A stretch of DNA of 53,802 bases, taken from assembly GCA_023150555.1 (NCBI GenBank), contig JAKLKQ010000048.1, positions 1-53,802 on the forward strand, given 5' to 3'. A program made the position numbers and the translations under genes. Shown here piece by piece: positions 15,872 through 23,643 of the stretch; position 1 is the stretch's first letter; the number at the start of each line of letters is the position of its first letter. The notes under the pieces are model-generated. The model saw nothing but the letters and a program-made list of their open reading frames with translations. It ran no database searches and was not told where the DNA came from. This stretch comes from Planctomycetota bacterium. Its GTDB lineage: Bacteria; Planctomycetota; SZUA-567; H5-PLA8.

Positions 15872-17748
15872 GGATCGCTTTGCAGTTTCGGGCGCCAGCG
15901 CAATTCGATCGCCGCGGCTTCGCCGGAATGTTCGGGCGGGCGCACCTCCAGCGCGAAGGCGCCGCCGAAGCGCGCGAGGTTCTGGAACATGCGCACCTCC
16001 GCCGCCTCGTCGGGATGGCGTTCCAGGAAGTCCGCGGCCTTGAACTTCGCGCTGTCGCGCTCGTCTTCCAGCTTCATCTGGTACAGCGCGCCGAAGGCGT
16101 GCGCCATGCGGGCCCCGTCCAGGTGCAGGTACCACGCCGGCTTGGCGGCCGCCTCCCGCCATGCCTTTGAACGCAGGAAGTCCGCGTTCTGCGCGGGCGC
16201 GGGGGCGGTGGGGAAGATCGCGTCCGGCCCGCCGTCGCTCAGCACCGCGAAGCCGGCGTCAGTGACGGTCCACATCGGGTGCGTGAACTTGCCCTCGCGG
16301 TTGAGCACGAAGCGTTCGTTCGCGCCGTCGGGAAAGCGCAGCACGTATTCCTTTTCCGCGCCCGGCCCCGGGCGGCCGTCGAAGAGGTCGTTCCAGCGCG
16401 CGCGGGCCAGCGAACGCAACGCGGCGCGCGGCGGATCCTGCGCGTCGAGCGGCAGCGCCAGCAGCAGCAGTTCCTGCTTCGCCGGCCAGCCGTCCGGCGG
16501 CGGCGCCACCGCCAAGCGCACCGTGCCGCCCGCATACGGGAAAAGGTCGCGCTCCAGGTTTACGCCGTCTTCGCTCATTCGTCCCATGCGCTCCAGCCAG
16601 CGCCGGGTGTTCTTTTCCGAGCCGTTGATCTCCCCGAAGAGGTAGTGCCAGAACCAGGCGCCGGCGTCGACGGGCAGTTCCGCGTCGAGCAGCGGCTCGG
16701 TGCCGGGCGGCAGGGCAGGATCCAGCAGCGCCGCGCTGCCGTGATTCGCCGGCAGCGCGCCGGCCCACGCCCCGTGTCCGGCCAGGCCGCCGTGCCCGTC
16801 GGGCTCCAGGACAAGGCGCAGTTCGTCCGGCGACGGGCGCAGGCGCAGGATGTCCAGCCAATCCGGCGGCTTTATCAGCTTCTGCGCGACCTGTTCCTCG
16901 AAACGCTCGGCCTTCTCCGCAGACATCTGCTCCGCGCGCAGCAGCAGGTCCCTGGGGCGGATGGAGAGTTCGGCGGCGGCGGTGGGCGAAACGATGTCCC
17001 GCGCCGCGGCTGCTTCGCGGGGTCCGGAAAGTTCCACGTCCTCGGGCGCGAAGGCGATCAGCCCGCCGCCCAGGTCGTGAAAGACGGGCTCGCGGCGCCG
17101 ATCCTCTTCTGACTTGTCCTTGCGTGCGAGGTTGGCCATGGCGCCGACCATGCGCAGCAGCGTGCCGCGACCGCCCTGCACGCGTAGAAAGATCACGCCG
17201 GGCGGCTTGGCTTCCTCCTCGCCCGGCAATTTGCGCGGCGGAAGGAGGTAGACTGCGTTCTCGCGGCCGACCAGGTCGCGGAGGTTCCCGCGGTCGAGTT
17301 CATTGCCGAAGATGCGGCGCACCAGGCCCGGAAGCTTCCGGTACTTCGCACGCGCCTTGGTGAGGCCTTCGCCCATCTTCGACCAGCGCTGAAACTCCGG
17401 GTCGCGCCAGAGTTCCATCACGTCGGGGTGAGATTCGAGCGCGCGCCAACTCTTGTCCACGTCCCATATGCGCAGGGACAGAACCGCATCTTCGGGCGAG
17501 TAGGCGTGCACGGGCAGGCCGCCTTCGGTGGCATGCCGGGCGATCCAGAGGCTGAGCCAGGTGGCGAGGAGGATGTAGAGCGCCACGGCCAGGCGCCTGA
17601 AGACCGTCCATATAAAGGAGGCGGGGCGTTGGGGCGGCCTACCGCCGGGCGACGACGGCTGCTGCGGCGGGTGCGCTTCGACGGCCGACGCGCCAGAGGG
17701 CGGCGCGGGCGGCTGCGGCGGCGGGGCGTTGGGATCGTCGGGCGGCAT
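15868..17748 (-). CDS. single-pass membrane protein, DUF3352-like
   Basis: This 626-residue protein starts with a Pro/Ala-rich cytoplasmic tail of about 45 residues, followed by one membrane helix (about 50-75) and a large extracytoplasmic domain. That part has alternating beta and helical runs and local similarity in style to the DUF3352 proteins of cyanobacteria and Planctomycetota, which are of unknown role. No catalytic motif is seen. Its start is 97 bases from the end of pcm. I cannot name a function; the membrane topology is well supported. Confidence 0.72.
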   Translation of the reverse strand: MPPDDPNAPPPQPPAPPSGASAVEAHPPQQPSSPGGRPPQRPASFIWTVFRRLAVALYILLATWLSLWIARHATEGGLPVHAYSPEDAVLSLRIWDVDKSWRALESHPDVMELWRDPEFQRWSKMGEGLTKARAKYRKLPGLVRRIFGNELDRGNLRDLVGRENAVYLLPPRKLPGEEEAKPPGVIFLRVQGGRGTLLRMVGAMANLARKDKSEEDRRREPVFHDLGGGLIAFAPEDVELSGPREAAAARDIVSPTAAAELSIRPRDLLLRAEQMSAEKAERFEEQVAQKLIKPPDWLDILRLRPSPDELRLVLEPDGHGGLAGHGAWAGALPANHGSAALLDPALPPGTEPLLDAELPVDAGAWFWHYLFGEINGSEKNTRRWLERMGRMSEDGVNLERDLFPYAGGTVRLAVAPPPDGWPAKQELLLLALPLDAQDPPRAALRSLARARWNDLFDGRPGPGAEKEYVLRFPDGANERFVLNREGKFTHPMWTVTDAGFAVLSDGGPDAIFPTAPAPAQNADFLRSKAWREAAAKPAWYLHLDGARMAHAFGALYQMKLEDERDSAKFKAADFLERHPDEAAEVRMFQNLARFGGAFALEVRPPEHSGEAAAIELRWRPKLQSDP

Positions 17749-17845
17749 GCAGGCAGGCTCGGCCCAGAGTCGATTCGGCGAAACGCTGCAAAACGGTAAC
17801 GCTAATCGGACTGCGAGTTTCCGTAAACTGGAAGGCGGGCGGCGC

Positions 17846-18523
17846 TTAACCTTCTGGGGCGGCGTAGCCGTGGTCGCCGATGAGCTTCACGAAGACGCAT
17901 GCGATGCCCTTCTGAACATCGATCCTTCCGCCGCGTTTGACGGCCACGGTCAGGTCCTGGTGGTCGCCCACGCCGACGGGCGCGGCCAGCAGCCCGTCCT
18001 CGCCGAGCTGCTCGAGCAGCGGCTGCGGGAGGTTGGGGCAGGCGGCGGAGACGACGATGCGGTCGTAGGGCGCGCCCTCGGGCCAGCCGTTGGAGCCGTC
18101 GCCGAGCTTGAAGCGGATGTTGCGGTAGCCGAGGTCCAGCAGGCGGTCCTCGGCGGTGGTGGCGAGGTACTCGATGCGCTCCACCGTCCAGACCTCGGCG
18201 CAGATTTCCGCCAGGAGCGCCGTCTGGTAGCCGCTGCCGGTGCCGATCTCGAGAACCTTCTCGCCGCCGCGCAGTTGCAAGGCCTCGAGCATCAGCGCGA
18301 CCATGTACGGCTGGCTGATGGTCTGCCCGTGAGTGAGTTGCAAGGCCCGGTCGTCGTAGGCCTTGTCGCGTTCGATGCTGGGGACAAAGCGCGCGCGGTC
18401 GACCCTCTCGAACGCCGCGAGCACGCGCTCGTCGCGAATCCCGCGCCCCCGCAGGTCGCGGTCGACCATGAAGGCGAGGTCCTCGCGGGCGCGTTCGTCG
18501 AGGGGAGCCAAGTCGTTGCCCAA
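17846..18523 (-). CDS. pcm: protein-L-isoaspartate O-methyltransferase
   Basis: This S-adenosylmethionine-dependent enzyme repairs isoaspartyl residues in aged proteins. Recognisable parts are the N-terminal DRDLRGRGIRDERVLAAF helix, the LQLTHGQTISQPYMVALM segment that lines the active site, and the SAM loop VLEIGTGSGYQ (about 90-100). I use the TTG at 18523, which directly abuts the TAA of the glycosyltransferase gene. The ATG at 18469 would give 207 residues, close to E. coli Pcm, and is an equally good start. It is the last gene of a coupled three-gene set. Confidence 0.92.
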   Translation of the reverse strand: MGNDLAPLDERAREDLAFMVDRDLRGRGIRDERVLAAFERVDRARFVPSIERDKAYDDRALQLTHGQTISQPYMVALMLEALQLRGGEKVLEIGTGSGYQTALLAEICAEVWTVERIEYLATTAEDRLLDLGYRNIRFKLGDGSNGWPEGAPYDRIVVSAACPNLPQPLLEQLGEDGLLAAPVGVGDHQDLTVAVKRGGRIDVQKGIACVFVKLIGDHGYAAPEG

Positions 18524-19210
18524 TTAGGCGTTGCGGCAGCGCCAGAGCAGGTGGAAGAAGCGCAGCGCGTCGATGACGGGGTGGATCTTGCTAGTCTCGG
18601 TTCCGTTGTAGATCGTGCGGATGGGCACCTGGGCCATGCGCGCGCCCTGGCGCCCGGCCTTGATGAGAACTTCGGACTCCAGGTCGAAGCGCTGGCACTG
18701 CAACTGCAGCGACTGCCAGGTGTCGAGCCGGATCAGGCGGAAGCCGACCTGCGAGTCGTGGATCGGCAGGCCGGTGATGCGCTGCACGCACCACGAGGTG
18801 AACTTGTTGGTCTGGCGGCGCGCGAAGGGCATCGACGCGGTGTCGTTCATGCGGTCGCCGAGCACGATGTCGATGTCGCCCTGTTCGAAGGCGTTCAGGA
18901 AGCGCGGGATCTCCTCGGGGTCGTGCTGCCCATCGCCGTCCAGCGTCACCGCGGCGCGGAAGCCGCTGGCCGCGGCCAGCGCGAAGCCGTTGCGCAAGGC
19001 CATGCCCTTGCCCAGGTTGCGTTCGTGGCGCAGCACCCGCGCACCGGCGCGCGCGGCGGCTTCGTGGGTGCCGTCGGTCGAGTGGTCGTCGATGACGATG
19101 CAGACCTGCACGTGGCGGCGCGTGGCCGTGACGAGGCGCTCGATGGTCTGGGCCTCGTTGTAGCACGGCACGATGGCGCAGATGTCGGTGGCTGCGGCGC
19201 GGGGGCTCAT
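18524..19210 (-). CDS. family 2 glycosyltransferase (dolichyl-phosphate-mannose-synthase-like)
   Basis: This 228-residue cytosolic GT-A enzyme shows the hallmarks of GT2: IVPCYNEAQTIERL at the N-terminus, the nucleotide-binding DDHSTDGT (D41, D42), and the metal-binding LDGDGQHDP (D91, D93). It closely matches the DPM1-like subfamily, which moves a sugar to a polyprenyl phosphate, but it lacks C-terminal membrane helices. Its ATG overlaps the stop of the acyltransferase gene by four bases (ATGA), so the two are translationally coupled. The acceptor is unknown; coupling to an acyltransferase hints at cell-envelope lipid glycosylation. Confidence 0.87.
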   Translation of the reverse strand: MSPRAAATDICAIVPCYNEAQTIERLVTATRRHVQVCIVIDDHSTDGTHEAAARAGARVLRHERNLGKGMALRNGFALAAASGFRAAVTLDGDGQHDPEEIPRFLNAFEQGDIDIVLGDRMNDTASMPFARRQTNKFTSWCVQRITGLPIHDSQVGFRLIRLDTWQSLQLQCQRFDLESEVLIKAGRQGARMAQVPIRTIYNGTETSKIHPVIDALRFFHLLWRCRNA

Positions 19211-20169
19211 TCGCGGCCCTCCGTGCGCACGGGGTCCTTCGGCGCGGGCTTGGGCTGGGGCAGGGCGATGCGCGGCGCGGCTTCGCTTGGGTTCGCTGCG
19301 GGCGCCGCATCTTCGTCCGGCCAAACGGGATAGAAGACCGTCCACTGCGACGGATCGGTTCGGATGCGCGCCTCGAGGTGCTTCGCCCAGGCCTGCGCGA
19401 GCGCCGCGGCCTTCTCGCCGCGCGTGCCCGTCCTGGCCGCGTACAGCGGCGCGCCGACGTGCACGACGTAGCTGAAGTTCGCCCGGCGGTGCATGAAGGT
19501 CGGCAGCACGGGCGCGCCGGTCTCGGCGGCGATGTACCACGGGCCCTGCGGCAGCGGCGTGCGGCGGCCGAAGAGCTCCACCTCCACCGTCGGGCCGCCG
19601 GTGGTGCGGTCGGCCAGGATCGCGACGGGGCGGTTCTCCCGCAGGCCGCGCAGGGCCGCGCGCGCGCCGCCCTTGGTGTGGCGCACGGTCACGCCGTGGC
19701 GCTCGCGCTGCGAGACGAAGAGTTCGTTCACGCGCGGGTCGTCGTGCTCCTGGGTGACGATGACGATCGGGTAGCCCAGGTGCGCCATTTTGGAAGCGGC
19801 GATCTCCCAGTTCGAGTAGTGCCCGCTGACGAACAGCGCGCCGCGCCCGCCGACCAGCGCCGCGTCAAGGTGTTCGCGGCCTTGGACTTCGATGCACGCG
19901 TCCATGTAGCGCGGGCCGAACTGGCGATACCCGAAGAACTCGCACAGGTACACGCCGAAGCTGCGGAAGACCCAGCGCGCCTCGCGGCGCACCGCGGCCT
20001 CGGGAACCTCGGAGCCCAGCACGGCGCGCATGTTGGCCTGGACGGCGCGGCGTTTCGGACCGCCCAGCAGGTACCAAGCGTCGGCGAAACGGTAGGCACA
20101 CCAGTACTGCAGCGAGCGCGGGAGGCTCGAGGCCAGGGCGGTGAGGCTTCGGTAGGTCCAGTAGAACAT
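19207..20169 (-). CDS. LpxL/HtrB-family lipid A acyltransferase
   Basis: This 320-residue inner-membrane-associated enzyme should add a secondary acyl chain to lipid A or a related glycolipid. It has the acyltransferase motif GHYSNWE (H117, E122), an ADRTTGGP block and the N-terminal hydrophobic helix typical of LpxL. I chose the ATG at 20169 because the residues upstream of it are Arg-rich and not family-like; its ribosome site is poor. It heads the set acyltransferase-GT2-pcm. Phosphatidylinositol-mannoside acyltransferases are close relatives, so the exact acceptor is uncertain. Confidence 0.87.
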   Translation of the reverse strand: MFYWTYRSLTALASSLPRSLQYWCAYRFADAWYLLGGPKRRAVQANMRAVLGSEVPEAAVRREARWVFRSFGVYLCEFFGYRQFGPRYMDACIEVQGREHLDAALVGGRGALFVSGHYSNWEIAASKMAHLGYPIVIVTQEHDDPRVNELFVSQRERHGVTVRHTKGGARAALRGLRENRPVAILADRTTGGPTVEVELFGRRTPLPQGPWYIAAETGAPVLPTFMHRRANFSYVVHVGAPLYAARTGTRGEKAAALAQAWAKHLEARIRTDPSQWTVFYPVWPDEDAAPAANPSEAAPRIALPQPKPAPKDPVRTEGRE

Positions 20170-20262
20170 GCTGGTCCGCTTCGTCTCGGAGCGCCGTAAG
20201 CTGTCGCAAAGCCCTCTTTTATGGCTTTTTGGCCGAGGCCGCAAGTGCTTTGGCACCATATA

Positions 20263-22110
20263 TTAAGACGTTGCCGGAGCGCCCTTTGCGGGGCGAAAAG
20301 CCTGCAGATGCAGCTCGACGGAGGTGGTCCCGCGGAAGGTGTTCAGCTCAGGGCGGAAGACCAGGTCCAGCGCGCCGGCCTCGGCCTGGGCGCAGAGCTG
20401 GTTGAAACGCTCGCCCATCCCGAAGCCCACCGCGCGCAGCACGGTCTCGTCCTGCTTGGCGAAGAACGTGACGTGGCGCTCTTCCTGGCCCAGCGGCTTG
20501 GGACGCCCCGCGACACCGATGCCCAACGCCGCGACCAGCGCGCGCGGGTTGCCTGCGCCGCACGGTTCCAGCCGCCGCAGCTCCGCGCAGAAGCTTTCGG
20601 TCACGTCCTTCAGCGGCAGCGCAAGTTCTGCCGAGACCAGCGGTTGCAGGTCTTCGTCGCACAGGTGTTGCGCGGCCTTGCGTTCAAGGGCTTCGCGGAA
20701 GGCGGGCAGGTCGCCGAGCTTCACTGTCAACCCGGCGGCCATGGCGTGCCCGCCGTGCGACGGCAGCCACTCCGCGCAGGCCTCGAAGGCCTCGGCCAGG
20801 TGGAAGCCGCGGATCGAACGCCCCGAACCCCGCGCTACGGCGCCCTCGGGCTCGTGCGCCAGCAGCACCGTCGGGCGGTGGAACTCCTCGACGATCCGCG
20901 AGGCCACGATGCCGATCACGCCGGGATGCCAGTCGGCGGCGTCGAGCACCAGAGCGCGCGGCGAGGGCTCGGCCGCCAGGCGCGCCATGGCATCGGCGCG
21001 CGCCTGCGTCCAGATGCGCGTCTCGATGGCTTGGCGCTCGCGGTTGAGCGCGTCGAGTTTCGCGGCGAGGTCCCGCGCGCGGGCAACGTCTTGCGTGAGA
21101 AGAAGTTCCAGCGCGTCGGCGGCCTGCCCGCAGCGCCCGGCGGCGTTGATGCGCGGGGCGAGGCGAAAGGCCACGTCGTAGGCGTTCAGCGCGCCGTCGA
21201 TCTGGCAGACGTCCAGCAGCGCGCTCAAGCCCGGCGCGGCCGGCCGCGCGAGCGTCTTCAGGCCCTGCGCCGCGAGAATGCGGTTCTCCCCCGTCAGCGG
21301 CACGACGTCGGCGAGCGTGCCGAGCGCCGCAAGCGCCAGCGCGTCCTTCAGGAACGCGCGGAACTCGGGCGTCACCTTCGCGTTATGACTGAAGGCCTGC
21401 GCCGCGGCCCAGGCCAGCTTGAAGGCGAGCCCCGCGCCGCAGAGTTCGTCGTAGGGGTACGCGTTGTCCGCGCGCTTGGGGTTGATGACCGCCAGCGCCG
21501 GCGGTAGCGCCTCGCCGACGTGGTGGTGGTCGACGACGATCGCATCGATGCCCGCTTCGCGGATCTGCGCCAACGCGGCGTGCGCGGCGATGCCGTTGTC
21601 CAAAGTGATGACGAGGTCAGGCTTTAGCGCGAGCAAGCGCTGCACCGCCTGCGCGCTGAGGCCGTAGCCGCCCTGATCGCGTTCGGGCACGAGCGCCTCG
21701 ACGGGGAAGCGCAGCACGCGGAAGAAGCCCGCCATCAGCGCGGTCGCGCTGACGCCGTCGACGTCGTAGTCGCCGAAGAGCGCCACGCGCTGCTTCCCGG
21801 CGACGGCCTCCTCGATGCGCGCCACGGCGGAGGCCATGTCGGGCAGCAGGGCGGGATCGTGCAGCGCGTCGAGCTTCGCAAGGAGGAACGCCTCGGCCGA
21901 GCTTGGATCTGCAAGTCCGCGCCGAGCCAGGATTTGCGCGAACGGCGCGCTGACGTTCAAGGCGCTGCGCAGCGCGGAGATCGCTTCGGGTGCGGCGGGT
22001 TCGTGGACCAGCCAGCGGGTGGGGAAGGCCTTTCGGCGCGTGCTACTGGAGGTGGCCGAACGCGGCGACTCGACGCGGCGGAGGATCTTGGTGGAGCCGG
22101 GTCGGGCCAT
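20263..22110 (-). CDS. recJ: single-stranded-DNA-specific exonuclease RecJ
   Basis: RecJ degrades single-stranded DNA 5' to 3' in recombination and repair. The 615-residue product has the DHH-phosphoesterase motifs in order: FGDYDVDGVSA (114-118), LDNGI (171-173) and VVDHHHVGE (194-197). The downstream DHHA1 domain contains SRIVEEFHRPTVLL and SHGGHAMAAGL. I chose the ATG at 22110 because upstream codons continue the frame without family-like sequence. It ends about 90 bases before the acyltransferase start. The length is slightly above E. coli RecJ. Confidence 0.94.
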   Translation of the reverse strand: MARPGSTKILRRVESPRSATSSSTRRKAFPTRWLVHEPAAPEAISALRSALNVSAPFAQILARRGLADPSSAEAFLLAKLDALHDPALLPDMASAVARIEEAVAGKQRVALFGDYDVDGVSATALMAGFFRVLRFPVEALVPERDQGGYGLSAQAVQRLLALKPDLVITLDNGIAAHAALAQIREAGIDAIVVDHHHVGEALPPALAVINPKRADNAYPYDELCGAGLAFKLAWAAAQAFSHNAKVTPEFRAFLKDALALAALGTLADVVPLTGENRILAAQGLKTLARPAAPGLSALLDVCQIDGALNAYDVAFRLAPRINAAGRCGQAADALELLLTQDVARARDLAAKLDALNRERQAIETRIWTQARADAMARLAAEPSPRALVLDAADWHPGVIGIVASRIVEEFHRPTVLLAHEPEGAVARGSGRSIRGFHLAEAFEACAEWLPSHGGHAMAAGLTVKLGDLPAFREALERKAAQHLCDEDLQPLVSAELALPLKDVTESFCAELRRLEPCGAGNPRALVAALGIGVAGRPKPLGQEERHVTFFAKQDETVLRAVGFGMGERFNQLCAQAEAGALDLVFRPELNTFRGTTSVELHLQAFRPAKGAPATS

Positions 22111-22809
22111 GGCGCGGGCATCCGGAGAAAGGGCCGGTGCGGCGAGCCCCCCGGCGCCGCGGAACGAAAAAGACGACGTTACCACTTCGCGCGCTGCGGA
22201 CCAGAAGGAAAACGGGAAAGCGGCCGTGCACGCCGGGCTGCGCGACGTGCCGGAGTGCACATAGCGATTTGTATCGATTTGATTACGACTTTAACATGGT
22301 GCATTTTACGGTGAATAAGGACTTACGTGAAAATTGCACGTTGTAGATGTGTTACGTTGCGCGACGTACTGCGCCAGGTGTAATATACGCTTTGTGTATC
22401 AAAATGGGTGAGGGGTCAGGGGCGACGGGTGAGAACCGAGAAACGGCAAACGGAATACGGCAAGATCCAAAAAAACTGAAAAACAGCAAAAGGAAAAACG
22501 GCGGCGAAGCCTGAGGTGGCGAACGCTGCGCAACGCAAGACGCGACAGCGCGTGGCGCGGGTTGCCAACCCGCGCCTATGGGCAAGGTGCTACTCCTGGA
22601 CTGCAATCGTTCTTGGTTCACGAGCAGCCGGTGCCGCCCCTTCAGGGCGGCATCGTTGTGGCCGCGACCCAGGGTTGCGGACCGCTTCGCGGTCCTTACC
22701 CTGGGCTTCCACCTTCAACCCCTTCGGGGTTGCTCAGGAATGATCATTTACGGTACTTAGGCCGATGCATAAATACGCAATGCGTACTATGATTCCTGAT
22801 TCCTGACGC
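22111..22809. other. 700-base non-coding spacer with AT-rich tract and hairpin train
   Basis: No convincing gene is present. The part nearest recJ (22261-22400) is unusually AT-rich for this genome and may hold the recJ promoter; no box pair stands out. A purine-rich, low-complexity stretch follows (22400-22500), then a run of hairpins (22554-22731, listed separately). A near-perfect palindrome, TACGCA-A-TGCGTA, is at 22774-22786, just after the end of the next gene. Confidence 0.6.
22554..22731. repeat. train of GC-rich hairpins, REP-like
   Basis: Four stem-loops follow each other: GGCGCGGGTT/AACCCGCGCC (22554-22576); GCCGCCC/GGGCGGC around CTTCA (22633-22651); a two-level hairpin with outer CCCAGGG/CCCTGGG and inner GGACCGC-TTC-GCGGTCC (22668-22705); and AACCCC-TTC-GGGGTT (22717-22731). 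The CTTCAGGG loop also occurs at the right end of the other palindromic elements in this window. This looks like clustered repeat remnants or a strong structured 3' region. Confidence 0.6.
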
Positions 22810-23391
22810 CTACTCCTCGGTCTTCGCCTCGGACGGGTCGGCGTCGAAGATCTCGACGAGGTGGATCTTCCAGCCTTCGTCGGTCTTGCGCAGGTGGCAG
22901 CGGAACCAGGTCTGGCTGGAGAGGAACTGCTGGTTGAAGTCCATGAACTCGCTCTGCGCGTCGGGCTTGCCGCGCGCGCGCAGCTGGAAGGTGGCGACGG
23001 CGGTGGTGCCGTTGGCGGCGACCGTGACGGGAAATGTCGAAGGCACGTAGGCGACTTCGACGGGCCCGCGGTACATCACCATCAAGAGCTGCACCATCGC
23101 GCCGTGGATCGTGTCGAGGTCGGCGCTCACGGGCCCCGTGCCGATCTTGAAGGTCTTGTCGAAGTTGTCCGTCACGCCGGCGGGGCTGTGGTCGCGCGCG
23201 GCCTGCGCGCAGGCGGCCAGCACTTTGCGGATCTTGGTCTCGTCGCTCTCGAGGAAGCGGTGGTAGGCCCACGAGCCGAGGATGTAGAGAGCCAGCAGCC
23301 CGACGAGCGCCAGCAGCACGGCGCGGCGGTCGAGCGCGAAGCGGGGTTCGCTGCCGGGCAGGCGGCGTTCGGAAGCGAGGTCGTTCTTCAC
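22810..23391 (-). CDS. membrane-anchored NTF2-like protein
   Basis: This 193-residue protein begins at a GTG. It has one membrane helix (about 25-45) followed by a domain of about 140 residues with an alpha-helix then beta-sheet pattern ending in KTDEGWKIHLVEIF, typical of NTF2-like/SnoaL folds. Such domains bind small ligands or act as assembly modules; no catalytic residue is evident. It lies 250 bases downstream of the efflux permease on the same strand, in a spacer full of repeats, so a role in the efflux system is possible but not shown. Confidence 0.7.
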   Translation of the reverse strand: MKNDLASERRLPGSEPRFALDRRAVLLALVGLLALYILGSWAYHRFLESDETKIRKVLAACAQAARDHSPAGVTDNFDKTFKIGTGPVSADLDTIHGAMVQLLMVMYRGPVEVAYVPSTFPVTVAANGTTAVATFQLRARGKPDAQSEFMDFNQQFLSSQTWFRCHLRKTDEGWKIHLVEIFDADPSEAKTEE

Positions 23392-23643
23392 GCAGGAAGG
23401 TGTAACGCGGCGTACCGGTTTCCGCCAGGGGGTAGCGCGACACGGTGTTGCGCCTTCGCGGACGTCGTTCGTTTACCGGCCCCCTTATCCGCACGCGCTT
23501 CGCGCGTGCCGGCCTCTCCCGCGGAGGGGAGCGGCAACCGGCCGCGTGCTTCGCGCCCGCAATCCCTAGCCCGAATTTTCCCTTCTCTGCGTGCTCTGTG
23601 ATCTCTGTGTTTAAAGCTGTTAATCCGCAATCCGCAATCGAGA
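23392..23643. repeat. low-complexity and palindromic spacer
   Basis: The spacer holds a hairpin, GCACGCGC-TTC-GCGCGTGC (23491-23509). It also has a minus-strand stretch built from ACACAGAGATCACAGAG-type units (about 23585-23615) and a run of AATCCGCAATCCGCAATCG (about 23623-23641). Reading frames here are Arg-rich and unlike genes. Similar GCGG/ATCCGCAAT units recur at about 52628-52664. Confidence 0.5.

Noticed and set aside
22352..22621. Minus-strand frame of 89 codons in the recJ spacer
   Set aside because: It covers low-complexity and repeat DNA, has no ribosome site, and its sequence is Ser/Pro/Phe-rich without structure.
22111..22809. CRISPR array in the hairpin-rich spacer
   Set aside because: The hairpins differ from each other and are not spaced repeats, and no cas gene is present.
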